Shown: positions 16,936-26,961, numbered from the stretch's first letter. The stretch is DNA of 64,000 nucleotides from Vibrio qingdaonensis (GCF_026191675.1 NZ_JAKRRY010000020.1:1-64000); one strand, 5' to 3'. The notes: generated by a model from the letters alone, not told the origin. Numbers and translations: made by a program.

Positions 16936-17829
16936 TTACTTTAAACCATTATTCTGATAAATTGATTCCAGCGTTTCGTCTTTTCGCTTCCAAAGCGCGT
17001 TCAGCCAGTGATGAAAACGACGTTTAAACGCTTTGTCTTTAAAGTAATCCCCATTTAGATTTTCATCCATAGGGTAGACCTCTATCTTAACCACCACTTT
17101 AGTTAATCTACCTTTAAGCAAATCTTCAAACGGGCTTTCACGGTTTTCTGGGTAAGCCAAGGTAATATCAACAACCCCATCTAACAATTGATTCATCGCG
17201 TTCAAAGTAAAGGCGACACCACCTGTTTTCGGTTTGAGTAGATGACGATAAGGCGTTTTACCTGTTTGAACCTTTTCAGGGCTATAGCGCGTGCCTTCAA
17301 CAAAACTGATCATCGTGGTGGGTACATGCTGAAATTTTTTACACGCCTTTTTTATCGCATTGAAGTCATCATTACGACGCTCTGGGTGCTTAACAAGGTA
17401 AGCTTGGGAGTGACGTTTCATAAACGGCATGTCTAGCCCCCAGCACGCTAAACCAACAAAAGGGACGTACAACAAGCTTTGCTTTAGTAGAAATTTGCAC
17501 ATTGGCATTCTGTCTTTCATTACCGAGCTGATAATCACAATATCGGTCCAGCTCAAGTGGTTTGAAAGTAACATATACCATTGCTCAGGGGTGAGCTCCT
17601 CTCCCCCTTCTATCTGCCAATCGATGTTGTTGTTTACGTTTAACAGCCAGAGGTTAACGGTTGCCCATACCCACATTTGCTTATTTGCCAAACTCGTCAT
17701 GGTCTTTTGCACTGGATGAAGTGGCAAAATCAGTTTGATAATAGAAAGTGTTGAAACCACGACTGCGGTGACCGCCGTGTTCAATATGACGAGAAGTGAG
17801 TTGATCAATAAACGCAGATTACTAAGCAT
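16936..17829 (-). CDS. Membrane-associated acyltransferase (PlsC-like, YihG homologue)
   Basis: A 297-residue 1-acyl-sn-glycerol-3-phosphate acyltransferase-like protein. It has an N-terminal membrane anchor (LLINSLLVILNTAVTAVVV...). The catalytic H-x4-D motif sits in SNHLSWTD (about residue 88), and the glycerophosphate-binding block is FVEGTRYS (about residue 166). Between them, VPFVGLACWGLDMPFMKRHS is nearly identical to E. coli YihG. Likely role: acylation of a lysophospholipid in the inner membrane. An upstream in-frame extension to 17931 is possible, but the chosen ATG gives the YihG-like N-terminus. Confidence 0.86.
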   Translation of the reverse strand: MLSNLRLLINSLLVILNTAVTAVVVSTLSIIKLILPLHPVQKTMTSLANKQMWVWATVNLWLLNVNNNIDWQIEGGEELTPEQWYMLLSNHLSWTDIVIISSVMKDRMPMCKFLLKQSLLYVPFVGLACWGLDMPFMKRHSQAYLVKHPERRNDDFNAIKKACKKFQHVPTTMISFVEGTRYSPEKVQTGKTPYRHLLKPKTGGVAFTLNAMNQLLDGVVDITLAYPENRESPFEDLLKGRLTKVVVKIEVYPMDENLNGDYFKDKAFKRRFHHWLNALWKRKDETLESIYQNNGLK

Positions 17830-17974
17830 ACATCTTGTTACGAGTTCAAAAAGGGAGGCTAATAATAACAATTTTTTCAGCTCAGTATAGTAAAGCTTTG
17901 TCCCTACCCGGCAATAAATCGAGAAAATCACCCTATGAGTGCATAGGGCAAAAACTCTAACGCTTACTTTCGCT

Positions 17975-18481
17975 TTACGCTAGCCAACCAGAGAAATGAC
18001 CGACTAAGTACAGACATAGCCCTGCCATCACACCAGCAACGATGTCGTCAATCATAATACCTAAGCCGCCATGAACGCGTTTATCTAGCCATCCGATAGG
18101 CCATGGTTTCACCATATCGAAAAATCGAAATAACACAAAACCCGTAATTAGCCACTTCCATTCATCCGCTGGAATATTCAATGCAGGCACGAGCATCATG
18201 GTAATCCAAAAACCTGAGAATTCATCCCAGACAATAGAACCATGATCATGAACTCCCATATCATCAGACGTGACCTGACAAATTTTCACGCCTATAAAGC
18301 ACGACGCCACAACCAATACAACATATAGGCTAAACGGTAGTTGCACCAACAGAAGATACAATGGAATGGCCGCTAGTGTCCCCATCGTGCCGGGAATGAT
18401 TGGAGACAAGCCACTACCAAATCCTGTCGCCAGCAGGTGCCATGGGTTTTTTAACGAGATCAGGCTCAATGGGTTGGTCAT
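17975..18481 (-). CDS. pgpA: Phosphatidylglycerophosphatase A
   Basis: A 168-residue inner-membrane enzyme that dephosphorylates phosphatidylglycerol phosphate to phosphatidylglycerol. Visible family blocks are GFGSGLSPIIPGTMGTLAAIP (about 17-37), VWDEFSGFWITM (about 84) and RFFDMVKPWPIGWLDKRVHGG followed by MIDDIVAGV (about 118-151), with the acidic residues expected to bind Mg2+. The start overlaps the thiL stop by 4 bases (ATGA), so it is the last gene of the rib-nusB-thiL operon. Confidence 0.95.
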   Translation of the reverse strand: MTNPLSLISLKNPWHLLATGFGSGLSPIIPGTMGTLAAIPLYLLLVQLPFSLYVVLVVASCFIGVKICQVTSDDMGVHDHGSIVWDEFSGFWITMMLVPALNIPADEWKWLITGFVLFRFFDMVKPWPIGWLDKRVHGGLGIMIDDIVAGVMAGLCLYLVGHFSGWLA

Positions 18482-19449
18482 ACGGTTACCTTAAAGTGGT
18501 CAAAGCCACTTACGTTCCAGTCTAAAGGGATATTATTGCGATGCAGTTCTAAGTCACGAGTGCCTGTGATTCTGCCTATACAGCGAAAAGGCGTGTTCGA
18601 AAGCGCAACCTCTAGTTGCCCGCGGTTCGTTTCCGGAACAGTAAAGCACAGTTCATATTCTTCACCGCTAGTCAGGGCGTAGTACTGTCTCTCATCCTCT
18701 TGCTGCAAAAATGCCGTCAATGCCGGTGAGATAGGTAGCTCTGCGACATCAATTCGCGCCCCTACGTCAGAGCGAGCAAGAATATGTCCGAGATCGGAGA
18801 CAAGCCCGTCTGAAATATCGATAGCAGAAGAGGCAATGTCTCTTAGTGCCATACCACTTAACACTCTAGGAGTAGAGATAAAATGTTGCTCTACCAGATG
18901 CTCATTAAGCGCTACATCGTCGCTCATACGCTGCTGTAAAATAACATCTAACCCGGCCTTAGCATCACCTAACGTCCCCGTTACGTAAATCCAGTCACCT
19001 ACTTTTGCACCACTGCGAGTGAGTCCCTTACCTTCGGGCAACGTTCCCTGAACGGTCAACGTAATCGACAATGGACCTTTTGTCGTATCGCCACCAATTA
19101 ATTGTATGCCGTAATAATCAGCCAGTTTGAAAAAGGTTGTGGTAAACACTTCGAGCCATGCATCATCAACGTTAGGAAGCGCGATCCCCATGGATACCCA
19201 TGCAGGAGAGGCTCCCATGGCAGCAAGGTCGCTAATATTTGACGCTAACGCCTTATGAGCAATATGAGCAGGGTTTGCATCTGCGAGAAAGTGAGTGCCA
19301 GACACTAGCATGTCTGTGCTAATAGCAATGTGGCTATTCTGTGCGGGAGCCACAATAGCGCAATCATCACCTTGGGCTAGGATTACATCTTTACGCTGTT
19401 GCTGCTGATGAGCAAAGTATTTGTCAATTAAGCTAAATTCACCGGACAT
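18478..19449 (-). CDS. thiL: Thiamine-monophosphate kinase
   Basis: A 323-residue enzyme that phosphorylates thiamine monophosphate with ATP to give the cofactor thiamine diphosphate. The typical motifs are GEFSLIDKYF at the N-terminus, GDDCAIV (Mg2+/ATP, about 28), STDMLVSGTHF, LSDLAAMGASP-like, GGDTTKGP (about 121) and DISDGLVSDLGHI (about 207). The start MSGEF matches homologues; a longer frame to 19503 would add 18 residues. Downstream pgpA overlaps it. The arrangement nusB-thiL-pgpA is the same in E. coli. Confidence 0.95.
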   Translation of the reverse strand: MSGEFSLIDKYFAHQQQQRKDVILAQGDDCAIVAPAQNSHIAISTDMLVSGTHFLADANPAHIAHKALASNISDLAAMGASPAWVSMGIALPNVDDAWLEVFTTTFFKLADYYGIQLIGGDTTKGPLSITLTVQGTLPEGKGLTRSGAKVGDWIYVTGTLGDAKAGLDVILQQRMSDDVALNEHLVEQHFISTPRVLSGMALRDIASSAIDISDGLVSDLGHILARSDVGARIDVAELPISPALTAFLQQEDERQYYALTSGEEYELCFTVPETNRGQLEVALSNTPFRCIGRITGTRDLELHRNNIPLDWNVSGFDHFKVTV

Positions 19450-19540
19450 ATGGGTAATAGACTCTAGAATTAGGTGTTCAGAGTATATAAAAAAGGCCAG
19501 CATAATGCTGACCTTTTTAGGATAAGACGAACGTTAATTG

Positions 19541-20008
19541 TTACTTTTTACGTACGCTTGGCGCGGCTTTATCAAGCACACCGTTAACGAACTTGTGGCT
19601 ATCTTCTGCTGCAAATACTTTTGCTAGCTCAATAGCTTCATTGATAACAACTTTGTAAGGAACGTCTTCACGGCTTGTCATTTCGTACATAGCTAGACGA
19701 AGCAACGCCAGTTCCATCATATCGAGATCTTGCATTGGGCGAGATACGAATGGACGCAGTTTGCTGTCTAATTCTGTGTGATTCAACGCGACACCCGTGA
19801 GCAAATCACGGAAATACACAACGTCAGTCTCTGGTGCGCTTAACGCTGGCTCTGCGGCATGATGTTCTTCTTCATCATACTTACCACCTGACAAGAATTG
19901 TTCTTCTACATTGGCAACATTTTCTTTAGTAATTTGCCAAGAATAAATTGCTTGCAGAGCAAATTGACGTGCATTACGACGTGCGGCTGGTTTCACACTG
20001 GCCCCCAT
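19541..20008 (-). CDS. nusB: Transcription antitermination protein NusB
   Basis: A 155-residue RNA-binding helical protein which, with NusE (S10), binds boxA and promotes antitermination of rRNA operons. The N-terminus has [17 protein letters not shown], the arginine-rich boxA-binding region. The C-terminal half has [14 protein letters not shown] and [31 protein letters not shown], which are standard. Its start codon shares one base with the ribH stop (TAATG), so translation is coupled. Confidence 0.96.
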   Translation of the reverse strand: MGASVKPAARRNARQFALQAIYSWQITKENVANVEEQFLSGGKYDEEEHHAAEPALSAPETDVVYFRDLLTGVALNHTELDSKLRPFVSRPMQDLDMMELALLRLAMYEMTSREDVPYKVVINEAIELAKVFAAEDSHKFVNGVLDKAAPSVRKK

Positions 20009-20478
20009 TAGGAATCGATTTCAGAAAGAACGTTGATCATCTCTAGCGCGCTTAGTGCAGCCTCTGCACCTTTATTACCAGCCTTGGTTCCGGCGCGCTC
20101 AATAGCTTGATCGATAGTATCAACAGTCAAAACACCAAATGCGACTGGTAGGCTGTATTCCAGTGACACTTGAGCAAGACCTTTATTACACTCACTACAA
20201 ACATAGTCAAAATGTGGCGTTCCGCCACGAATCACTGTACCTAGTGATACGATAGCGTCAAACTTGCCTGTTTTAGCAACGCGTTGAGCTACCAATGGCA
20301 GTTCAACCGCACCAGGACAACGAACAACAGTAATGTTGTCTTCGCTAACCTGACCATGACGTTTCAAAGTATCGATAGCACCAGACAATAGGCTTTCATT
20401 AATAAAGCTATTAAAACGAGCAATAACAATCGCAATTTTTGCGTTTGGTGCAGGGAAGCCACCCTCGATAACTTTCAT
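20008..20478 (-). CDS. ribH: 6,7-dimethyl-8-ribityllumazine synthase
   Basis: A 156-residue enzyme that condenses 5-amino-6-ribitylamino-uracil with 3,4-dihydroxy-2-butanone 4-phosphate. Characteristic blocks are [20 protein letters not shown] (substrate loop), [13 protein letters not shown] (about 53), [16 protein letters not shown] (about 78, with the catalytic His) and [20 protein letters not shown]. Such enzymes form pentamers or 60-mer shells. It lies between ribBX and nusB in the operon. No FMN riboswitch was seen upstream. Confidence 0.96.
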   Translation of the reverse strand: MKVIEGGFPAPNAKIAIVIARFNSFINESLLSGAIDTLKRHGQVSEDNITVVRCPGAVELPLVAQRVAKTGKFDAIVSLGTVIRGGTPHFDYVCSECNKGLAQVSLEYSLPVAFGVLTVDTIDQAIERAGTKAGNKGAEAALSALEMINVLSEIDS

Positions 20479-20653
20479 ATACTTTCCTTATAAACTATGT
20501 TCATCTCGCGAGAATCGCCGGATTCTAGCACAACTCAATTATCAATATCTAGCTCAAACTTCCTCACACCTAAATCATTTAAGGCTTGAAGAAGCTTGAA
20601 TCTATGTGTTAAACGCGGTTTGTTCCGTTTTCATTGGATAAAAACGTTAGCGC

Positions 20654-21763
20654 CTATTTAGTTACGTACTCAGTCACCGTTAAACCAAAGCCGCCAAGTG
20701 CGTGGTATTTTTTATCGGCCGATGACAGCAATCGCATTTCATGCACACCAAGATCAGCCAAGATTTGCGAACCGACTCCCACACGACGTGAGGTGCCTTG
20801 TTTTTTCGCCATGGTTGGTGCTTGGCCGCTGTCTTGCTGCTCAAAGACTTTGATCTTGTGAACGATAGATTCCGTTGTTTCTTCATTACCTAGCAAGACT
20901 AAAACGCCGCCCTCGCTACCAATACGCTGCATGGCCTTGTCCAAAGTCCAGCTACGTTCAGAGTTTCGATCTGAGCGAAGAATATCAGTGAAGGTATCTT
21001 GTAAGTGAACACGCACTAGCGGGGTTTGTGCGGTCAAATCACCACTGCACATCGCATAGTGAATTTGGTTATCAATGGTATCGCGGTAAGTCACGAGCTC
21101 AAACTCACCAAACTCAGTAGGAAGGTGACAAGCTGCCACTCGCTCAATCGTCGTTTCGTTATTATTACGATACTCAATTAAATCCGCAATGGTGCCCAAT
21201 TTCAGATCATGCTTCTCTGCAAAGATTTCTAAATCCGGGCGACGAGCCATACTTCCGTCGTCGTTAAGAATTTCAACAATCACTGACGCAGGTTCAAAAC
21301 CCGCTAACTTTGCCAAATCACAACCCGCTTCAGTGTGCCCTGCACGGGTTAATACCCCACCATCTTGCGCGGCAAGTGGGAAGATATGCCCCGGCTGAAC
21401 CAGATCGGCAGCCTTCGCCCCTTTCGCTACGGCCGCTTGAACCGTGCGCGCACGATCCGCTGCTGAAATACCGGTGGTCACGCCCTCTGCGGCTTCGATA
21501 GAAACGGTAAAATTCGTCGTGTATTGGGCGTTGTTATCTTGCACCATTGGCGGTAAGCCAAGTAGTTCACAGCGCTCTTTAGTCATGGTCAAACAAATCA
21601 AACCGCGACCATGTGTTGCCATGAAGTTGATCGCTTCTGGCGTGACATGTTCCGCAGCCATGATGATATCACCTTCATTTTCACGATCTTCGTCATCCAT
21701 CAAGATGACCATTTTACCTAATCGAATATCTTCTATAATGGCTTGGGGCGTACTAATTGGCAT
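20654..21763 (-). CDS. ribBX: 3,4-dihydroxy-2-butanone-4-phosphate synthase fused to degenerate GTP cyclohydrolase II-like domain
   Basis: A 369-residue protein. The N-terminal ~200 residues are a complete RibB domain ([22 protein letters not shown] with the catalytic acidic cluster, [24 protein letters not shown]), converting ribulose 5-phosphate to the four-carbon riboflavin precursor. The C-terminal part resembles GTP cyclohydrolase II in its start ([17 protein letters not shown]) and end ([25 protein letters not shown]). It lacks the zinc-binding cysteines (the C-x10-C-x-C region reads with none) and the GTP-binding blocks. It therefore fits the described RibBX variant and not a working RibBA. 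A separate ribA is expected elsewhere in the genome. Confidence 0.88.
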   Translation of the reverse strand: MPISTPQAIIEDIRLGKMVILMDDEDRENEGDIIMAAEHVTPEAINFMATHGRGLICLTMTKERCELLGLPPMVQDNNAQYTTNFTVSIEAAEGVTTGISAADRARTVQAAVAKGAKAADLVQPGHIFPLAAQDGGVLTRAGHTEAGCDLAKLAGFEPASVIVEILNDDGSMARRPDLEIFAEKHDLKLGTIADLIEYRNNNETTIERVAACHLPTEFGEFELVTYRDTIDNQIHYAMCSGDLTAQTPLVRVHLQDTFTDILRSDRNSERSWTLDKAMQRIGSEGGVLVLLGNEETTESIVHKIKVFEQQDSGQAPTMAKKQGTSRRVGVGSQILADLGVHEMRLLSSADKKYHALGGFGLTVTEYVTK

Positions 21764-21908
21764 ATCACATTCCTGTTATTCATTTTGTTTGGTTGCAGCG
21801 TTTGCCATATTGCTCAACGTTTGCTGTTTCACTAAGCGTTATACCGCTCTAAACGGTCATTGTTTCGCTATGCGATGCTGTCTCTCTAAACATGGTCTTA
21901 TCACTAAA

Positions 21909-22562
21909 CTAAGCGAAACCATTTTGTTGCAAAAATTCCATTGAGATGCGTGACTCTGGTTCGCTCTGCGTGTGGCTTTGCAGTAAGCGCTCCATATAGC
22001 GAGCCATGACATCCACTTCTAAATTCACTTTGCGCCCGACTTGAAAGCGATCAATGGTCGTTTCTTCAGTTGTATGCGGCACAATGGTGAGTTTAAAGGC
22101 ATTTTTTCGTAATCCATTGACGGTCAAGCTAATACCATCAACAGTAATCGATCCTTTTTCTGCGACATACTTATTAAGTTCTTGAGGCATCTGAACCCAG
22201 AACTCGATGGCTCGTCCCACATGCTGGCGATCAATAATCTCGCCAACGCCATCGACGTGTCCAGAAACAATGTGCCCACCAAAGCGCGTCGTTGGCAGCA
22301 TTGCTTTTTCCAAGTTTACCTTTTCACCCACCTGGTAATGCGCAAAGCCTGTTTTATTTAACGTTTCAACCGACAGATCCGCAGTATATGTGGTGGCCGT
22401 ATGTGCCGTTACGGTTAAACAAACGCCATTGGTGGCAATACTGTCGCCCAACTTCACGTCACCCATGTCAAGCTTCCCCGCATCAACATGAATACTAATA
22501 TCTTCTCCACGAGGAGTGATGGCTTTTAATGTGCCAATTGCTTCAATAATACCTGTAAACAT
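21909..22562 (-). CDS. ribE: Riboflavin synthase, alpha subunit
   Basis: A 217-residue enzyme that dismutates two lumazine molecules to riboflavin. Two homologous lumazine-binding halves are visible: [12 protein letters not shown]... [14 protein letters not shown] in the first, and [14 protein letters not shown]...[15 protein letters not shown] in the second. The usual length is about 210. It lies downstream of ribD and upstream of ribBX, in the order ribD-ribE-ribBX-ribH. The ~145 bases to ribBX contain no clear terminator. Confidence 0.95.
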   Translation of the reverse strand: MFTGIIEAIGTLKAITPRGEDISIHVDAGKLDMGDVKLGDSIATNGVCLTVTAHTATTYTADLSVETLNKTGFAHYQVGEKVNLEKAMLPTTRFGGHIVSGHVDGVGEIIDRQHVGRAIEFWVQMPQELNKYVAEKGSITVDGISLTVNGLRKNAFKLTIVPHTTEETTIDRFQVGRKVNLEVDVMARYMERLLQSHTQSEPESRISMEFLQQNGFA

Positions 22563-22641
22563 CTGTCTCTATTTCTATTTTGTTGGGGACGCGACGATTA
22601 ATGTCGCCATGTATAACGTATTCATAAAGAATATCGATTTA

Positions 22642-23772
22642 TCAACTGTGTCGCGACTTAGGTGTGGCTACAATGCGTATATCTTGCCCCACCATTCTTA
22701 CGTCTTTAATCACCAAATCGATGGTGTCTTGCATATATTGCAGACCTAAAGCGCCGATCAAACCGCGACCATCCGCACCCATAAGTTTAGGCGCTAAATA
22801 CACGATCAGCTCATCAACCAATTGTTTTTGGATTAACGCGCCAGCTAATGTTGCGCCCGCCTCAACCCATACATGATTAATTTGCTGTTCTGATGCCAAT
22901 GTGGTCAGAGCCTCTTCGAGGCAAAGCTGCCCCTGATCATCCAGCGATATATTTATATCACTATCCGATTGAGCGATGCGAAGCACAGCACCGTCACTTT
23001 GATAAAGCGCTAAATCAGGGGTTAAGTGATGTTGCCTATCTAAAATAGCTCGAATAGGTTGACGCAGCTGCTCCGAAGTTATCGTATCTGTCACCTGACT
23101 TGGCAGTTCGTGCCAACGTACATTCAGTGATGCGTTATCCTCTATCACGGTTTTACTCGTCGAGAGGGTTGCACCAGCTTGCGCTCGATAGGCCTGAACA
23201 TCTCGCCTTGCACAAGGTCCCGTAATCCACTGGCTCTGGCCATTTTCTAGCGCGGTTTGTCCATCAAGGCTTGCCGCCATTTTAAGCTGAACAAACGGTA
23301 ATCCCGTTTCCATTTTCTTCAAGAAACCTGGATTTAATGCGCGCGCATCCGCCTCTAACAAGCCTACTTGAACCTCAATCCCGGCTTCACGCAACATGCT
23401 AAATCCCCGCCCCGCGACTTGCGGATTGGGATCCGACATCGCGCAAATCACTTTCGCGACACCAGCTTTAATCAAGCCTTCCGCACACGGAGGCGTTCTT
23501 CCATAATGTGAACATGGCTCAAGAGTCACATAAGCCGTGGCACCCAAAGAATGCTGACCTGCCATTCTAAGCGCGTGCACTTCAGCATGGGGCTCACCTG
23601 CTTTTTGGTGATACCCTTCAGCGACAATCTGCCCATTGAGTGTGAGCACACAACCAACATTAGGGTTTGGAGCCGTTGTAAAGCGACCTTTGTACGCCAG
23701 CGCTATTGCTCGACTCATCATCTGATGATCAATAGCACTAAATCCAGCATCACTTGTGTTGGACTGCTTCAT
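22642..23772 (-). CDS. ribD: Bifunctional diaminohydroxyphosphoribosylaminopyrimidine deaminase / 5-amino-6-(5-phosphoribosylamino)uracil reductase
   Basis: A 376-residue two-domain enzyme for the second and third steps of riboflavin synthesis. The deaminase domain (about 1-150) carries the zinc ligands in GEPHAEVHALRMAG and LEPCSHYGRTPPCAEGLIKAGV. The reductase domain (about 155-376) begins with FVQLKMAASLDGQTAL and contains the SQWITGPCARRDVQAYRAQA block, then VWVEAGATLAGALIQ for NADPH binding. It follows nrdR with only 23 bases between, as in many gammaproteobacteria. Confidence 0.96.
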   Translation of the reverse strand: MKQSNTSDAGFSAIDHQMMSRAIALAYKGRFTTAPNPNVGCVLTLNGQIVAEGYHQKAGEPHAEVHALRMAGQHSLGATAYVTLEPCSHYGRTPPCAEGLIKAGVAKVICAMSDPNPQVAGRGFSMLREAGIEVQVGLLEADARALNPGFLKKMETGLPFVQLKMAASLDGQTALENGQSQWITGPCARRDVQAYRAQAGATLSTSKTVIEDNASLNVRWHELPSQVTDTITSEQLRQPIRAILDRQHHLTPDLALYQSDGAVLRIAQSDSDINISLDDQGQLCLEEALTTLASEQQINHVWVEAGATLAGALIQKQLVDELIVYLAPKLMGADGRGLIGALGLQYMQDTIDLVIKDVRMVGQDIRIVATPKSRHS

Positions 23773-23795
23773 ACAAGGTGTTCCTTTTGTATCGA

Positions 23796-24245
23796 TTAAT
23801 CTTCTAGTCGAGCGATTTCTTCGCCAAACTCTCGAATATCTTCAAAGCTGCGATAAACCGATGCAAATCGGATATAAGCCACTTTATCGAGTTCCTTTAG
23901 CTGGGTCATCACCAAGTTACCTATCATATCACTTGGAACTTCGCGCTCACCGGTCGCTCGAAGCTGCGATTCTATATGGCTAATTGCCAGTTCGATGGCG
24001 TCGGCACTAACCGGACGTTTTTCTAACGCACGCTGAATCCCACCTACCATTTTATCTTTATTAAATGGCTCACGGTTACCGTTTGACTTAATCACTTTCG
24101 GCATCACAAGTTCTGCGGTTTCAAAGGTAGTAAACCGTTCACTGCACGCCAAGCACTGTCGTCTACGGCGAACCTGATGACCATCCGCTACCAATCTTGA
24201 GTCGATGACTTTTGTATCATTTTCTGAGCAAAAGGGACAATGCAT
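23796..24245 (-). CDS. nrdR: Transcriptional repressor NrdR
   Basis: A 149-residue repressor of ribonucleotide reductase genes. It has an N-terminal zinc ribbon (MHCPFC...[13 protein letters not shown], cysteines 3, 6, 31 and 34) and a C-terminal ATP-cone ([19 protein letters not shown]...) that senses dATP/ATP. I chose the ATG preceded by AGGAGG, 4 bases away, which gives the usual MHCPFC start; the longer frame adds 9 residues. It is first in the nrdR-rib operon on the minus strand. Confidence 0.96.
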   Translation of the reverse strand: MHCPFCSENDTKVIDSRLVADGHQVRRRRQCLACSERFTTFETAELVMPKVIKSNGNREPFNKDKMVGGIQRALEKRPVSADAIELAISHIESQLRATGEREVPSDMIGNLVMTQLKELDKVAYIRFASVYRSFEDIREFGEEIARLED

Positions 24246-24346
24246 AACACCTCCTAGGATTGAAGTGACCATTTATGTGGGTCGAAGAGACAGTCTATCG
24301 AAATTCAACCCATTAAGAAATCTACTATTTCCGCTTCTCAGCTTGA

Positions 24347-25189
24347 TTACTTCACGTAATCCTGAATCGCTTCACATTCTTGCCAACCAAATTCATTAAT
24401 CAGGTCGATCCATGTATCATCAAAACGAGCGTTGATCACAATTTCAGTCTCTAGGATTGGGTGTGTAAACTTCAACGACGACGCGTGAAGCATCAATCGG
24501 CGAGCAGAAAAGTGATCACGAAACAAACGATTGTGTTTACCATCACCATGCGTTGTGTCGCCAATAATGGGATGGCTAAGATGGTGCATATGCCTTCTTA
24601 GCTGATGCTTACGCCCGGTTTCTGGCTTCATTTCAACTAAGCCATAGCGGCTTGTTGGGAATCGTCCTGTCGAGTAAGGCACTTCGACTTGGGCTAGCGG
24701 TTCGTAAACCGTCACCGCGGGTTGCGCTTCTTTTTCTTGCGTCGCAAACTTGTCCGCGATTTTGTCCAATTCAAGCTTGAGCGCGTAATCAAGGCGATCA
24801 CCCTCTTCTATCCACCCTCGTACAATCGCGTGATAGGTTTTTTCCATTTTGTGTTCGGCAAACATTGGCATCGCTTTCGAGGCTACATCACTCGATAATG
24901 CAAACAACAACACGCCAGATGTGGGTCTATCTAAGCGGTGCAATGGGAAGACATGTTGACCAATTTGGTCACGCAGAGTCTGCATAACAAACCGAGTTTC
25001 CCCTTTATCTAACCACGAACGGTGAACAAGCATCCCTGCAGGTTTGTTCACCGCAATTAAAAACTCATCACGAAAAACAATCTCTAGCGGGGCAACCGGT
25101 TCTAAGGTGGTCGTTGATTCTTTCACGGTTTCTGACGAGTTTTCTAAATCACGCTCAGAGGGATGACTGGTGCTGTTCGAGGTGGTCAC
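24347..25189 (-). CDS. truC: tRNA pseudouridine(65) synthase TruC
   Basis: A 280-residue RluA-family pseudouridine synthase acting on U65 of tRNAs. The catalytic Asp lies in PLHRLDRPTSGVLLFAL (about residue 90). Further blocks are AVNKPAGMLVHRSWLDKGE, KTYHAIVRGW, KIADKFA, EMKPETGRKHQLRRHMHHLSHPIIGD and RLMLHASSL, all matching E. coli TruC closely. An extra ~32-residue polar N-terminal tail (Ser/Thr/Glu-rich) precedes the fold. The start overlaps the yqcC stop by 4 bases, and the same pair occurs in E. coli. Confidence 0.95.
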   Translation of the reverse strand: MTTSNSTSHPSERDLENSSETVKESTTTLEPVAPLEIVFRDEFLIAVNKPAGMLVHRSWLDKGETRFVMQTLRDQIGQHVFPLHRLDRPTSGVLLFALSSDVASKAMPMFAEHKMEKTYHAIVRGWIEEGDRLDYALKLELDKIADKFATQEKEAQPAVTVYEPLAQVEVPYSTGRFPTSRYGLVEMKPETGRKHQLRRHMHHLSHPIIGDTTHGDGKHNRLFRDHFSARRLMLHASSLKFTHPILETEIVINARFDDTWIDLINEFGWQECEAIQDYVK

Positions 25190-25485
25190 GACTTGGACGC
25201 TCCATCAATTTTTTTTAGGATGTGGATAACATCATTATACTGTGGCAAAGTTTGCCAAGCCTGCTCAAAATACGGTGTTATGTCGAAATTAGCCGGTAGC
25301 GCTTGTCCGGCGGCAAGCATGGCTTCAATACGAGACACAAACACCCATTGTAACCACTCTTCTGGCGCTAATGTATCTATCGCAAACGGCTGCGTGCTTA
25401 ACAACTTTTCTTCTGCAGGAGATTGCTTCTGCCATAGGCCATGTTGCTGCATCGCCCATTTTAATTCTTCAATATGTTGCTTCAT
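25186..25485 (-). CDS. yqcC: YqcC family protein
   Basis: A 99-residue helical protein of the YqcC/DUF446 family. It contains a tryptophan-rich pattern (LKWAMQQHGLWQ, PEEWLQWVFVSRIEAMLAAG and YFEQAWQTLPQYNDVIHILKKID). The family is small and acidic, with a known helical structure but no settled function. It overlaps truC (ATGA), and the pairing with truC is conserved in E. coli, suggesting a linked role or only shared transcription. ATG is preferred to the TTG two codons earlier. Confidence 0.88.
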   Translation of the reverse strand: MKQHIEELKWAMQQHGLWQKQSPAEEKLLSTQPFAIDTLAPEEWLQWVFVSRIEAMLAAGQALPANFDITPYFEQAWQTLPQYNDVIHILKKIDGASKS

Positions 25486-25602
25486 GTTCAATATCTGAGT
25501 TGTCAGGCTGATTTAATTCAATGAAAACCAACCATGACCTTGAAAATTCGCGATAGAATACCATCTATTGCTCTATACCCAAACCGTACTAGGAACAACG
25601 CC

Positions 25603-26652
25603 ATGGATACCCTTCATACTTTGACAAACATGCTGGTGAACAGTGGTTGCCAATACCACATCTACGATCTATCACGACGTGTTCAGAAAATTGATAACCA
25701 GCAATTTGCCAATGTTGAAAAAGGCAGCCAACCTTATCCGTTTCCCATTCAACGCAAAGCACAATTTGCGGTGGCATACTGGAATGAAGAGAAACAGCCT
25801 TGGATCTGGTTTTTAACGTTCAACTTAGACGAGCGCGGGTTATTAAACCAAGGTGATATTGGGCAATTTATCCAATTTGTCCTAGAGGCAATGGGATCTC
25901 GTTTAAGCCAGGAAATGACTGACGAACAGCAGCAAAAGCTAGCAAACAACCCGTTTACCTTCCGGCCAAAAGACGACAAGCTCGCCATTTTCCATAGCCT
26001 ATTAAGAGCTCAGCTTGCTTTACCTACTAGCCAATACTACACACACGCTCAAGAATATTTCCAAGGAAAGCTAGGCTGGAACAACTGGCAGGGTGTTGGT
26101 TTACAGGGGATTACTGATCTCGCAGCACGATTAACGAATGACGATAATGGTCGAATCGTTCGTACCAGCTTACGTCATATTGCTAGCGAACCTAAATACG
26201 CACTACTCGGTGCCCTTGAACATGTTGCGTTACCTGACAAACTATCTGATGTCATATTTGAACTCGCACACGATGAATGCCAATCAAGCGACGCTGATCT
26301 GTTTTTGCTGTCCGCTTACGTTCGTGCATTAGCAGGTGGCAAGCCACAACAGCTCGAAACCTTAGTGACGGGCATCCTAAATAGCGCTCGCCTTAGCCAC
26401 CAAGAGATCCTCATTGCTATTGCTGGTAGAGCTTGGCTTCCTCTCACGACCACTACGATCGCCGACCAATACCTCATTCGCTTAGCACAGACAGGTAATC
26501 AAGCGCTGTTTAACCAGTTATTTGCAGATCTAGTGATGATGCCCAGCTTAAGAATGGTGCTATTACCGTTGTTGCATTCCACCCCTTCACAAGAACTCAC
26601 TACTGCTCTCGTAGGCTTGCAACAAGCCGCAACGCAAGGGCGTACGCACTAA
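25603..26652 (+). CDS. DUF3549 family protein
   Basis: A 349-residue soluble protein of the DUF3549 family, known from vibrios and related marine gammaproteobacteria. It begins MDTLHTLTNMLVNSGCQY with AGGA 8 bases upstream; the frame is open to 25534. The N-terminal half includes YDLSRRVQKIDNQQFANVE and PYPFPIQRKAQFAVAYWN. The C-terminal part is built of alpha-helical repeats (YALLGALEHVALPDKLSDVI...; LLSAYVRALAGGKPQQLETLVTG) like HEAT-type solenoids. Function unknown. It is followed after 9 bases by the DUF3301 gene, so they are probably one operon. Confidence 0.82.
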   Translation: MDTLHTLTNMLVNSGCQYHIYDLSRRVQKIDNQQFANVEKGSQPYPFPIQRKAQFAVAYWNEEKQPWIWFLTFNLDERGLLNQGDIGQFIQFVLEAMGSRLSQEMTDEQQQKLANNPFTFRPKDDKLAIFHSLLRAQLALPTSQYYTHAQEYFQGKLGWNNWQGVGLQGITDLAARLTNDDNGRIVRTSLRHIASEPKYALLGALEHVALPDKLSDVIFELAHDECQSSDADLFLLSAYVRALAGGKPQQLETLVTGILNSARLSHQEILIAIAGRAWLPLTTTTIADQYLIRLAQTGNQALFNQLFADLVMMPSLRMVLLPLLHSTPSQELTTALVGLQQAATQGRTH

Positions 26653-26661
26653 GGATAGGCT

Positions 26662-26961
26662 GTGATTGATAACCTTTTAATGATTTTGGCACTGAGCCTA
26701 TTTTGCTTTTTCTTTTGGCAACAAAGGCGTCAATCCGAAATCGCGAAGTCGGCGGTAAGTCGTCGCTGTAAAGAGCTCGATTTACAGATGCTCAGTGTTT
26801 CGTTCGGTACTCATAGGATTAAAGATGCCAATGGCCGGTTTGGCTGGCACACCATTTATGAATTTGAGTTTTCCGCACTTGGTGACGACTACTATCAAGG
26901 CAAGCTAGTGATGAAAGGATTTTATGTTCTAAATTTTCATATTCCGCCTTACCGCATGTAA
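26662..26961 (+). CDS. DUF3301 family membrane-anchored protein
   Basis: A 99-residue protein with one N-terminal membrane helix (LLMILALSLFCFFFW, about residues 4-19). A basic stretch (QQRRQ) and a cytosolic domain follow, with RCKELDLQMLSVSFG and RFGWHTIYEFEFS, diagnostic of DUF3301. It starts with GTG after AAGGAT. It is transcribed with the DUF3549 gene upstream. Function unknown. Confidence 0.82.
   Translation: MIDNLLMILALSLFCFFFWQQRRQSEIAKSAVSRRCKELDLQMLSVSFGTHRIKDANGRFGWHTIYEFEFSALGDDYYQGKLVMKGFYVLNFHIPPYRM

Noticed and set aside
21764..23795. FMN riboswitch (RFN) near rib genes
   Set aside because: I looked for the conserved AGGGGCAGGGTGAA-type core before ribD, ribE, ribBX and ribH and did not see it. 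In vibrios the riboswitch usually belongs to another rib gene.
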